From contig NZ_MCNV01000016.1 in the NCBI RefSeq assembly GCF_001718195.1, positions 62,001 to 126,000 of the forward strand: a stretch of DNA of 64,000 nt, written 5' to 3'. The notes under the pieces are model-generated. The model worked only from the letters and a program-made list of their open reading frames with translations. It was not told where the DNA came from and did not search any database. Of the stretch, positions 8,267 through 15,848 are shown piece by piece. Within the stretch, counting starts at the first letter, position 1; every line of letters begins with the position of its first letter. The DNA comes from Paraburkholderia nodosa. Its GTDB lineage: Bacteria; Pseudomonadota; Gammaproteobacteria; Burkholderiales; Burkholderiaceae. The position numbers and the translations under genes were made by a program.

Positions 8267-9403
8267 TCAGAAGCGCGTGCGCACGCCCGTCGTCACTTCG
8301 ACCTGGTTGGTCGCACCGAAGGTCGTGCCCACCGTGTAGCCGCCGTGCAGCTTCATGTAGTCGCCTGCCAGATACACTTCGGTGCGCTTGGACAGGTGAT
8401 AGAAGATCGAGCCGTAGAGCGTTTCCTTGAAGCCGTTGTGCAGCCCGCTCGTGGGATCGAATGCGCCGATGTTGGCGTTCGGAATATTGCCATCGACGTT
8501 ATACGCGGCGTTGTGCGTGCGCATTTGCTGGTAGCCGAGTTCGTAGTCGAGCGCGCCCTTCGGCACGAGCTTGAACGAGACCGTCCACGCATTGTCCTGA
8601 CGCTGGCCGAGCGCCCCCTGATTGCCCCAGTAGCGGAAGTAGCCCGCATTGGCGCGCACGATGCCGATCGTGTAGTTGCCGCCAACCGAGAACGCCTGGT
8701 TCGTGTTGCCGTCGCGGTTCACGTGGTTATAGAAGGTCGAGGCCGTCCACGTCGGGGCGTTGTAGCCGAGTGCGAACTGATAGTTCGCGTTATTGCCGAA
8801 GCTCGTCGAATTGCCGAAAGCGTAGCCCGCTGCCGCGTAAATACCGTTATCGAAGACCTTCTTCCACGCGAGGCCGTTTTCGTAACGGGTGCCCGTTGCG
8901 CTCGCCGCGTAGAAAATCATCTGCTTGAAGTTGTTCGCGTTGGTCCAGCCGCCCTCTTCCGTCGTGAGCTTCGCGTTGCCGTACGGGTCGCCGTAGATGG
9001 CCGCGGCGTCACGCGCGATGGTGTTCTGGAAGCCCGCCGTGAGCTTGCCGAAGCGCTCGTCTTCCACGCCGACCCAGGCGTCACGGTCGAAGATCTGGCC
9101 CGGGTCTTCCATCTGGCCATCGCTCGCGCGGTATTCGCTTTCGAGCCGGAAGATCACCTTTGTGCCGCCGCCGATGTCTTCGGCGCCCTTCAAGCCCCAG
9201 CGGCTGCCGCTGAACCACGGTTCGCCGGCAATGCCCATGCCGATCACGTGGTTGCCGTTGGCATCCGCGTGCGATTGATAGGTGGGGACGCTCAGGTCGA
9301 TGAGGCCGTAAAGTTGAACGCTCGATTGCGCGTGTGCGCCGCTCGCTGCGAGTGCGCCGAAGGTCGCGCCTACGGCAGCGACAGCAAGTTGTTTTCTCTT
9401 CAA
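8267..9403 (-). CDS. OmpC-like outer-membrane porin (Burkholderia type)
   Basis: 378 residues: signal peptide ending AHA-QSSVQLYGLIDL, the classic N terminus of Gram-negative general porins of beta-proteobacteria; the signature GSRWGLKGAEDIGGG near residue 70; alternating beta-strand pattern throughout; and a terminal Phe (VRTRF) needed for BAM-dependent insertion. It should form a trimeric 16-stranded diffusion pore. The start codon is TTG (9401-9403) with GGAG 7 nt upstream. A 186-bp gap separates it from the two-component genes, and it probably has its own promoter there. Its solute preference is unknown; it is flanked by organic-acid uptake and sensing genes. Confidence 0.9.
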   Translation of the reverse strand: MKRKQLAVAAVGATFGALAASGAHAQSSVQLYGLIDLSVPTYQSHADANGNHVIGMGIAGEPWFSGSRWGLKGAEDIGGGTKVIFRLESEYRASDGQMEDPGQIFDRDAWVGVEDERFGKLTAGFQNTIARDAAAIYGDPYGNAKLTTEEGGWTNANNFKQMIFYAASATGTRYENGLAWKKVFDNGIYAAAGYAFGNSTSFGNNANYQFALGYNAPTWTASTFYNHVNRDGNTNQAFSVGGNYTIGIVRANAGYFRYWGNQGALGQRQDNAWTVSFKLVPKGALDYELGYQQMRTHNAAYNVDGNIPNANIGAFDPTSGLHNGFKETLYGSIFYHLSKRTEVYLAGDYMKLHGGYTVGTTFGATNQVEVTTGVRTRF

Positions 9404-9589
9404 GATCGTCTCCAGGGGTTGCTTCGTTGGAAGTTTTCATGGACCCGCTGCCATCACTCGCCGGTTTCGGCGAGCCGTGTGAATCAGCGGGTGAGACGAA
9501 TAGTAGAGAGGTGAATCCTTCGCGATTCTTTCACGAACGATGGGTATTCCTAAGTAGATCCACTAATACCGTAAATAAAGCCGGCCTGC

Positions 9590-10270
9590 TCAGGCCGCCA
9601 CCGCCTCTTTCACGCGAAGGATGTAGCCGAGGCCGCGCAGCGTGGTGATCTGCACGCTCGATTCCGCCAGATGCTTGCGCAGGCGATGGATGTAGATGTC
9701 GATCGCGTCCACGCTCGGTTCGTCGCTCAGGCTGCAGATGCGATCCAGCAGCGCCTGCTTAGGCACAGCCTTGCCCTGGCGCAGCATGAGTGCTTCGAGG
9801 ATGGAGTGCTCGCGCCGGCGCAGGGTGAGCGGTGCATCCTTGTGGCGAAACTCGCGCGTGTCGCAAACGTACTGCAGGTCGCCGCAGGTCAGCCAGCCCG
9901 ACTTCTCGCCAGTCTGCCGCCGTATCAGCGCCTTGATGCGCGCAACCAGTTCGCGGCTGTCGAACGGCTTGACCACGTAGTCGTCGGCGCCCGCGCCGAA
10001 ACACGCCACCTTGTCGTCTATCGAGCCATGCGCGGTCAGCATGAGCACGGGCACGTTGTTGCGCCTGCGCCGCAAACGATTGAGCACGTCCTTGCCGCTC
10101 AGTCGCGGCAGGCGCATGTCGAGAAGCACGAGGTCATAGCTCTGCGTGAGCAGCACGGAGTCCGCGGCTTCTCCATCGGCCACGCAGTCCACCGTGAAAT
10201 TCTCGGCGCGCAGCAGGTTGACGATCCAGTGCGCGAGTTCGGCGTTGTCTTCTACGAGCAGCAGCTTCAT
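9590..10270 (-). CDS. OmpR-family response regulator, TctD-like
   Basis: 226 residues: receiver domain with acidic pocket ED (7-8), phospho-acceptor Asp51 (LVLLDMRLP) and the KPF motif, then a winged-helix effector domain with the typical RREHSILEALM and VDIYIHRLRKHL-type pattern (VDAIDIYIHRLRKHL). It closely resembles TctD/QseB-type regulators. It lies 18 bp downstream of the kinase gene and is third in an operon with an orphan binding protein. The target is unknown; the porin just downstream and the binding-protein gene are candidates. Confidence 0.9.
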   Translation of the reverse strand: MKLLLVEDNAELAHWIVNLLRAENFTVDCVADGEAADSVLLTQSYDLVLLDMRLPRLSGKDVLNRLRRRRNNVPVLMLTAHGSIDDKVACFGAGADDYVVKPFDSRELVARIKALIRRQTGEKSGWLTCGDLQYVCDTREFRHKDAPLTLRRREHSILEALMLRQGKAVPKQALLDRICSLSDEPSVDAIDIYIHRLRKHLAESSVQITTLRGLGYILRVKEAVAA

Positions 10271-10288
10271 GGTCCTTCTTACCCCTCC

Positions 10289-11665
10289 TCATCCGGGCCA
10301 GACGGGCAAACGCACCGTCGCGACCAGACCCACCCGCTCGGCCCCCGCGGCAACGCTCACCGAGCCGCCGTGCGAGCGCGCGACCTGATGCACGATGGCG
10401 AGACCAAGCCCCGTGCCGTCGGTATCCGCCGCGACGCGATAGAAGCGCTCGAACACGTGCGCACGGGCCTCGGCTGGAATGCCGGGGCCGTTGTCCACCA
10501 CTTGCAGCATGACCTGCTCCCCTTCGCTGCGGCACACGGCCGTCACGCGGCCGCCCTTGTGCGTATAGCGAATGGCGTTGTCGATCAGGTTGGACACGAG
10601 CGAGGCCAGCAGGCCGGTGTTGCCCGCCACGTGCACGTCGTCGTCGAGTTCCGCGCCGAGATCGATGCCGCGCCGCTCCGCCGCCTGGACCATCTCTTCG
10701 AGCACGGAAGACACGACCTCGGTGAGATCGACGCGCGTCTGGCTCGGCGACGATTGCGTCATCGATTCCGCCTGTGCGAGCACAAGCAGTTGATTCGTCA
10801 ACTCCGCCATTTTCTGGCTGGTGCGGCGCACACCTTTGAGTGCGTCGAAAAGCGCGGGATCGTTCGCGTCGCACTGACTCGCGAATTGCGTTTGCGTGGT
10901 GAGCAGCGTGAGCGGCGTGCGCAGCTGGTGCGCCGCGTCGGCGATGAACTGCCGCTGCATGGCGGCATGCACCTTGAGCCGCGCGATGCACTGGTTGATC
11001 GCCTCGACAATCGGCCTCAGTTCCGATGGCAGATGATCCGGGCGGATCGGCTCCAGTTGCACGGGCTCGCGGTCCGCGACGTCGTCCTTGAGCTTCATGA
11101 GCGGCCGCAGCTCGAGCGTAAGCCCGAGCGGCACGAGCAGCGCGACGAGCGCCAGCATGAACCACTGGCGTGCGAGTTGCGGCCTCCACAAGGCGTTGAT
11201 CATCGCCTCGCGCGACGCGATCGTCTTGCCGACGATCACCATGACGCGTTCGGCCCGGCCCGAGTCGTAGAGCATGCGCTCGTAGGCCACGGCGCGAATC
11301 GGCAGTCCCGCATACGTGGTGTCGTAGAACACAGGCACCTCGGCGGTGTTCGCGCGCGGCAACGGCAAGTCCGGCGCGCCGCCCAGCAAGCGGCCATTGC
11401 CGGCGAGCACCGTGTAGAACACATGATCCTGCCACGGCGATTCGAACAGTTCCAACGCCGCCGGCGGGATTGTCGCTCTGAGGGAGCCGTTGTCCCAGTC
11501 GACGTCCTCGATGATCGTGCGCGCCGAATCCAGCAGCGAGTGGTCCTGCACGAGATCCGCGGTCTGCCGCGCGGCATCGTACGACTCGCAACTCGTCACA
11601 ACGACAAACGCGGCGAGCGGCACCAGCAGCCACAACAGCAACCGCCCACGCAGGCTATGCACCAT
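10289..11665 (-). CDS. Sensor histidine kinase, TctE-like
   Basis: 458 residues: TM1 (about 8-24), a periplasmic domain of the two-component-sensor N-terminal type (about 28-160), TM2 (about 166-186), HisKA with His246 (DAAHQLRTPL), and HATPase with NLIDNAIRY, DNGPGI and GTGLGLAI boxes. This is the TctE/QseC class, partnered with the regulator 18 bp downstream. It is 64 bp downstream of a NitT/TauT-type binding protein with no permease nearby, so the binding protein may present ligand to this kinase; that step is inference. Confidence 0.9.
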   Translation of the reverse strand: MVHSLRGRLLLWLLVPLAAFVVVTSCESYDAARQTADLVQDHSLLDSARTIIEDVDWDNGSLRATIPPAALELFESPWQDHVFYTVLAGNGRLLGGAPDLPLPRANTAEVPVFYDTTYAGLPIRAVAYERMLYDSGRAERVMVIVGKTIASREAMINALWRPQLARQWFMLALVALLVPLGLTLELRPLMKLKDDVADREPVQLEPIRPDHLPSELRPIVEAINQCIARLKVHAAMQRQFIADAAHQLRTPLTLLTTQTQFASQCDANDPALFDALKGVRRTSQKMAELTNQLLVLAQAESMTQSSPSQTRVDLTEVVSSVLEEMVQAAERRGIDLGAELDDDVHVAGNTGLLASLVSNLIDNAIRYTHKGGRVTAVCRSEGEQVMLQVVDNGPGIPAEARAHVFERFYRVAADTDGTGLGLAIVHQVARSHGGSVSVAAGAERVGLVATVRLPVWPG

Positions 11666-11729
11666 GTCGCGCTCTCTCAGATACCGGACCGCCAGACGGC
11701 GAGCGCAGGACGGCAGCTCCGGACCTGCT

Positions 11730-12749
11730 TCATTTCGCGCTGACGAATTCGTTCGTGTAGGTGCCGGACAGATCCACGTGCTTGCCCTTCACCGAGGGAT
11801 TGAAACTGGAGAGCACCTTCAGTACGGTCGCCGGACCGTCGGCGGGCATCTTGCCGTCTGCGGTGTACATCGGCAGCGAGGCCTTGAGTGCGCTCACATA
11901 AAGCGCCTTGTCCTTTTGATAGTCGGCGGGCATTTGCGCGGCGATTTCCTCGGCGCTGTGCGTGTGAATGAATTGCATGGTGCGCACGAACGCGTGCGCG
12001 AGCTTCACCGCCTGAGCCTTGTGCGACTGGGCCCATGCGTCCTGCACGTAAAGGCTTGCGGCGGGATAGGTGCCGCCGAGCGCGGCGCGCGTGCCTTCGA
12101 CCGTGCGCATATCGACGAGCACCTTTGCATCGCCGGCTTTTTGCAGCGCCGATACGGTCGGCTCGGTCGTCATGCCCGCGTCGATGCGCCCCTGCTTGAT
12201 GGCCGCGATGAAGCTCGCGTCCGCGCCCACCGGCAACATGGTGTAGGCGCTGGAGGCGATGCCATGCTGGCTCGCCAGATACTGCGTGAGAAAACTGGTC
12301 GAGGACCCAAGGCCCGTCACGCCGAGCGTCTTGCCTTTGACGTCGGCCATCGACTTGATCGTGCCCGCCGCTTTCGACGACACCAGTTCCACTTCGCCCG
12401 GCACCTGGCCGAACACGACGATCGCCTTGACGTCCTTACCCTTGGTCTGCAGGTCGATAGTGTGATCGTAGAAGCCGACCACGGCCTGCACCGCGCCTGC
12501 GAGCAGTTCGTTCTCCGCATCCACGCCCGCGGGTTGCGAGAGCAACTCGACGTTCAGCCCTTCGTCGCGGAAATAGCCCAGTTGTTCGGTGAGGCGCGCG
12601 GGCAGGTAAATGAGCTTCGTGATACCGCCGACCATGATGGTGATCTTCTCGCCGGCATCGTCGGCGGCATGCGCGCCTTGAAGCGCCATGGCAAACAGCA
12701 GGCCACCAGCGAGTGCGACTCGACGCAGCGCGCCAAAACTCAATTGCAT
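11730..12749 (-). CDS. NitT/TauT-type ABC substrate-binding protein, orphan
   Basis: 339 residues: signal peptide (cleavage near AHA-ADD), then the NMT1/SsuA-like two-lobed fold: ITKLIYLPARLTEQLGYFRDEGL at the start, GVDAENELLAGAVQAVVGFYDHT, the KGKTLGVTGLGSSTSFLTQYL hinge segment and DAGMTTEPTV. The family binds nitrate, sulfonates, taurine, thiamine precursors and similar molecules. CGGAGACAATCA precedes the ATG. No ATPase or permease gene is adjacent; instead a TctE/TctD-like pair follows on the same strand. It could serve a transporter elsewhere or act as an accessory sensor. Confidence 0.85.
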   Translation of the reverse strand: MQLSFGALRRVALAGGLLFAMALQGAHAADDAGEKITIMVGGITKLIYLPARLTEQLGYFRDEGLNVELLSQPAGVDAENELLAGAVQAVVGFYDHTIDLQTKGKDVKAIVVFGQVPGEVELVSSKAAGTIKSMADVKGKTLGVTGLGSSTSFLTQYLASQHGIASSAYTMLPVGADASFIAAIKQGRIDAGMTTEPTVSALQKAGDAKVLVDMRTVEGTRAALGGTYPAASLYVQDAWAQSHKAQAVKLAHAFVRTMQFIHTHSAEEIAAQMPADYQKDKALYVSALKASLPMYTADGKMPADGPATVLKVLSSFNPSVKGKHVDLSGTYTNEFVSAK

Positions 12750-12900
12750 TGATTGTCTCCGTCGGGATAGGCCGGTGGCGCGATGCTCGCCACTTCGATC
12801 GTTTCGGGGATTCTAGTGATTCAAACCCTTCCCGAAGCTTTCGCGGGTCACGCGGATTTATACGGGATTTCCATGAGCGACGGTGTTATTTATGCTTTTA

Positions 12901-12937
12901 ATTATTCTGAATAAAAATGGCTTTTATTCAGAATAAT
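12901..12937. promoter_or_regulatory. AT-rich double palindrome, candidate operator
   Basis: Perfect 16-bp inverted repeat (12901-12916 with 12922-12937, loop ATGGC). Each arm is itself the odd palindrome TTATTCNGAATAA (12902-12914 and 12924-12936), so two identical sites lie 22 bp centre to centre, about two helical turns. It stands out in a GC-rich genome. It is about 150 bp upstream of the orphan binding-protein gene on the minus strand, making it a candidate operator for that operon. Confidence 0.55.
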
Positions 12938-13113
12938 GACTGCGGTGCAGTCGATTCAAACAGGATTACTGATCGATTTGGTGCAAAGCCGAGAGACCCG
13001 GTTCGAGAGTCTCTGCCAAGGGAAATACCGGCCGGCGTTATTGCGGCAGTGCGCTCTTCATGACCCGCACCACGTCGCGGGGCTCAATTCCTGGCCTGCC
13101 GACCAGCGAGTCG

Positions 13114-13242
13114 TCACAGAACGCGCTGGACGGCCCGGGCGGAATCTGTGATGTCCTGCCCGAAACCGGCGACCGTGTTGCAGCCCGCCAAAGCGGCCAA
13201 AGCGCCGATCATCGATACCGCCGCCAGAATCCGTCCGATCAT
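13114..13242 (-). CDS. Entericidin A/B-family small lipoprotein
   Basis: 42-residue lipoprotein: basic start, hydrophobic core, lipobox LAGC with Cys21, then NTVAGFGQDI, which is the family signature following the lipidated cysteine in entericidins. AGGGGAAG lies 6 nt before the ATG at 13242. Entericidins are small cell-envelope lipoproteins; in Enterobacteria they form an antidote/toxin pair, but in Burkholderiaceae single copies of unknown role are common. It is on its own between the orphan binding-protein operon and an ankyrin remnant, read in the opposite direction to the latter. Confidence 0.8.
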   Translation of the reverse strand: MIGRILAAVSMIGALAALAGCNTVAGFGQDITDSARAVQRVL

Positions 13243-13375
13243 GTTCAACTTCCCCTAAGCTCGATTTTTGATTGTTGCGCGGGCGGCCGCTCATGGCCAT
13301 TCGCCCGCGGAGTCCAGCCCGATTTGAGTCGGCCGGAATTTCGTATTCTGCCTGTGCCGGATCTTTGCGTGCAAA

Positions 13376-13658
13376 TTGGCAGCGGATGCGGTCACGCGCG
13401 GGGGCATTGCGCCGCCCGCGCAATCCGGCAGTTGCTTGAATGCGGCGTTCCTTCTCGAGCAAGGCGCCAACGCCAGTTATTCGCTTTGGGCAGCCGTATG
13501 GCGCGATGACGAATCTGAACGAAGCGGGAGCCGATCCGTCCATCGCCGACCCGCAAGGCCGCGATAGCATGGCGATCGCGCGCGAACGCAAGCTGCCGGC
13601 GGGTATCATTGAAAAGCTCGAGTCGCTGCAGCGCAAACTGCCTGGGCGTCGCCATTGA
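13376..13658 (+). pseudogene. Ankyrin-repeat protein remnant
   Basis: Two ankyrin-like pieces lie in different frames. The first contains AAFLLEQGANASYS, the second NEAGADPSIADPQGRDSMAIA followed by a C-terminal helix ending at 13658. LLEQGAN and GADPSIADPQGRD are typical ankyrin helix-hairpin signatures. A frame change near 13490-13520 separates them, and no intact start or upstream repeats remain, so this looks like the decayed end of a larger ankyrin protein. The upstream boundary is approximate. Confidence 0.5.
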
Positions 13659-13693
13659 TCCGCCAGCTTCCAGTCATTTCGACGCCTGCGACG

Positions 13694-13732
13694 CGTAACA
13701 CAATCACGTAACACAACCACGCAACACAACGG
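13694..13732. repeat. Three tandem 13-bp repeats
   Basis: Units CGTAACACAATCA, CGTAACACAACCA and CGCAACACAACGG lie head to tail directly upstream of the TPR-protein gene start at 13745. They fall in the leader or promoter area and may be an operator array or only a slippage repeat. Confidence 0.65.
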
Positions 13733-13744
13733 GCCCTCTCGTCA

Positions 13745-14497
13745 ATGCGCATTTTCGGAATCAGCCTTTACGTCATCATCGCGCTGCTTTTTGCAGTGCA
13801 CGCGATCCGCAACCAGCAGAACATGTACTGGCTGCTGATCCTGTTTCTTTTCCCCGGGCTTGGCAGCCTCGTCTACTTCTTCGTCATTTATCTGCCGAGC
13901 CTGCGCCAGTCGCGCGGGGCGAGGGCAACAGGCCGGGCCATCTCGCAACTGGTCGACCCCAACCGCGCCGTGCGCGAAGCGCGCAACGATTTCGACCGCG
14001 CGCCGACCGTCGCGCACCGTATGCGCCTGGGCGCTGCGCTGCTCGACGCGGGCAACGCCGTCGAAGCGCTGCAGCACTACCAGGCGGCGGCCACCGGGCC
14101 GTTCGCATCCGATCCCGCGTTGCTCGAAGGTCTCGCACGCGCGCAGTTTGCCAATGGCAATACCGCAGCCACGCAGGAGACGCTGGAAAAGCTGTTCGCC
14201 CTCCAGCCTGTCGCCCGCCAGCAGCCGGATCCCTCCTTGTTGTATGCACGGGCGCTCGCCGCGAATGGCGCAGCGGGCACCCGCGCCGCGTTCGAAGCCG
14301 CGCTCTCGTGCGCGAGCGACGCCGCTCCGCGTTGTCTCTTCGCCGACTGGCTGGCAAAGCAGCCCGGTGACGCCGATCGCCAGCGCTCGCGCGAGCTTTA
14401 CGCCGAGATCGTGCACGACGCGAAGCACTGGCCGCGTCACGCCCGCGAGCACAATGGCGAGTGGCTGCAACGGGCTCAGGCCGCGTTGAGCCGATAG
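13745..14497 (+). CDS. Membrane-anchored TPR protein with PLDc_N-like N terminus
   Basis: 250 residues: two transmembrane helices in the first 55 residues arranged as in the phospholipase-D nuclease N-terminal domain (NMYWLLILFLFPGLGSLVYFF), then a cytoplasmic region of tetratricopeptide-like helical hairpins (about 85-240, for example RMRLGAALLDAGNAVEALQHYQAA and SLLYARALAANG). Likely a scaffold at the inner membrane; no catalytic residues are seen. The ribosome site is weak. It is convergent with the AraC gene and preceded by tandem 13-bp repeats. Confidence 0.75.
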   Translation: MRIFGISLYVIIALLFAVHAIRNQQNMYWLLILFLFPGLGSLVYFFVIYLPSLRQSRGARATGRAISQLVDPNRAVREARNDFDRAPTVAHRMRLGAALLDAGNAVEALQHYQAAATGPFASDPALLEGLARAQFANGNTAATQETLEKLFALQPVARQQPDPSLLYARALAANGAAGTRAAFEAALSCASDAAPRCLFADWLAKQPGDADRQRSRELYAEIVHDAKHWPRHAREHNGEWLQRAQAALSR

Positions 14498-14578
14498 CGT
14501 GCCGAGCAGCGCCGCGGTGTCATGGTGTGCGCCGGTCATCGCGCCTGGAATCGATATGACATGACCTGCCGGATGCGT

Positions 14579-15445
14579 TCAGTCCGGCGTGTGCGCGTCC
14601 ATGCGCGCGCACATGCGCCGGTAGGCGGCCGGCGTCATGCGGTACGCGCGGCGAAACCAGCGGCCGAGATGGCTCTGGTCGGCGAAACCCACTTCAGCCG
14701 CGACCCGCGCCGGCGTGTGGCCCGCCGCCAGCAGCCTGCGCGCGGCACGCAGGCGCAAGCGCACCAGGTACGCATGGGGCGACGTGCCGAACTCGCGCTG
14801 GAACAGGCGCGTCAGACGAAACCGGTCGATGCCCGAGCTATCGACGAGTTCGTCGAGCCCGATGTTCGCGCTCATGTGTTCGTGCAGCAGGTCGCGCACA
14901 CGGGCAAGGGCGGGCGAAGCGGGGCGCGCCGCTGCGGTCGTATCGAGCAGATGGCCGCCCAGGCGCTCCAGCAAGCAGTCGAGCGCCTCGTCGCGCGCGA
15001 GCCGGCCTTCCTCGCCGTATAGCGCAAGAAACGCCCGGCGGATCGACTCGGTCAGGCGCGGGTCGTCAACGAGCGTCTGGCCGAAAGCGGCCGCCACGCC
15101 GCCCAGGCCCGCGATGTTCAGCCTGCGCGCCGCACACTCGACCCACGGCTGCGGGAGGTACAGCATCGCGTAGGTGAAGCCGCCCGGTTCGGGCGCGTGG
15201 CCGTCGTGCAGCGCGCCCGGTTCGATCAGGATCGCGCGGCCCGGCACGCTCGTATGCAGCGACCGGTGACACTGAAAGCGCTGCACCCCCTGCTCCGTAT
15301 AGCCGATCAGCATGTCGTCGTGATCGTGGGGATCGTAAGCGTGGCCGCTGAAATGCGCGCGCAGACTCTCGATGCCCGTCTGCGCATCGCGCCGCGCGAC
15401 GAGCCAGTGATCATTCCGGCCCTCAGTCACCGTGGCGTTCGTCAT
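14579..15445 (-). CDS. AraC-family transcriptional regulator with cupin-like sensor
   Basis: 288 residues: an N-terminal AraC ligand-binding cupin (HDHDDMLIGYTEQGVQRF, GRAILIEPGALHDGHAP) and a C-terminal double helix-turn-helix (LDELVDSSGIDRFRLTRLFQREFGTSPHAYL; PARVAAEVGFADQSHLGRWFRRAYRMTPAAYRR, quoted in parts). The ATG at 15445 is chosen; the longer frame adds a basic 20-residue stretch. Proteins of this subgroup often control amino-acid exporters or amine catabolism, but no such gene is adjacent, so the target is unknown. Confidence 0.85.
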   Translation of the reverse strand: MTNATVTEGRNDHWLVARRDAQTGIESLRAHFSGHAYDPHDHDDMLIGYTEQGVQRFQCHRSLHTSVPGRAILIEPGALHDGHAPEPGGFTYAMLYLPQPWVECAARRLNIAGLGGVAAAFGQTLVDDPRLTESIRRAFLALYGEEGRLARDEALDCLLERLGGHLLDTTAAARPASPALARVRDLLHEHMSANIGLDELVDSSGIDRFRLTRLFQREFGTSPHAYLVRLRLRAARRLLAAGHTPARVAAEVGFADQSHLGRWFRRAYRMTPAAYRRMCARMDAHTPD

Positions 15446-15562
15446 GGCAAGCCTGGCTCCTCGTTTCCGATTCCTTTCCCAAGGGGACGAGTGTACGCCG
15501 GCCATGCGCGGAGGACCGTACGTGGCCTCGTCGGCGTCATCGGCGCCGGCGCTCCATGGGGT

Positions 15563-15826
15563 TCAGTCGTCGAACTCGCCGGCCTGCAGCGCTTCGTCGA
15601 AATCCGTGATCCACGGGGCGAAGTGATCGGTGTCGTAGGTGGCCGTCTTGCCGTTGGCGATCCGGGTGACGGATACCTGGCGAATCGCCGCGCGCTCACC
15701 GCCGGCAGCGGTTTTCTCGTTGTCCGAGATCCGGAACTCGCCCAGGTCGAGCCCCCGGCTCGCGAGCACAGCCTTGACGTCTTCCTGCTCATCCCAGGAA
15801 AACTCGGCGAAGTCGTGGGCTGTCAT
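15563..15826 (-). CDS. Hypothetical 87-residue protein
   Basis: A small, acidic, soluble protein (EFSWDEQEDVKAVLASRGLDLGEF at the start, ITDFDEALQAGEFDD at the end) with no signal peptide, cysteine or known motif. It lies 22 bp downstream of the persulfide dioxygenase-rhodanese gene on the same strand, so the two are probably co-transcribed. Family not recognised. Confidence 0.6.
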   Translation of the reverse strand: MTAHDFAEFSWDEQEDVKAVLASRGLDLGEFRISDNEKTAAGGERAAIRQVSVTRIANGKTATYDTDHFAPWITDFDEALQAGEFDD

Positions 15827-15848
15827 GTTCGTCTCCTCCAGGGCGTCA

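Noticed and set aside
9671..11743. A 690-residue plus-strand frame
   Set aside because: Antisense of the two-component genes; no motif, typical GC-skew artefact.
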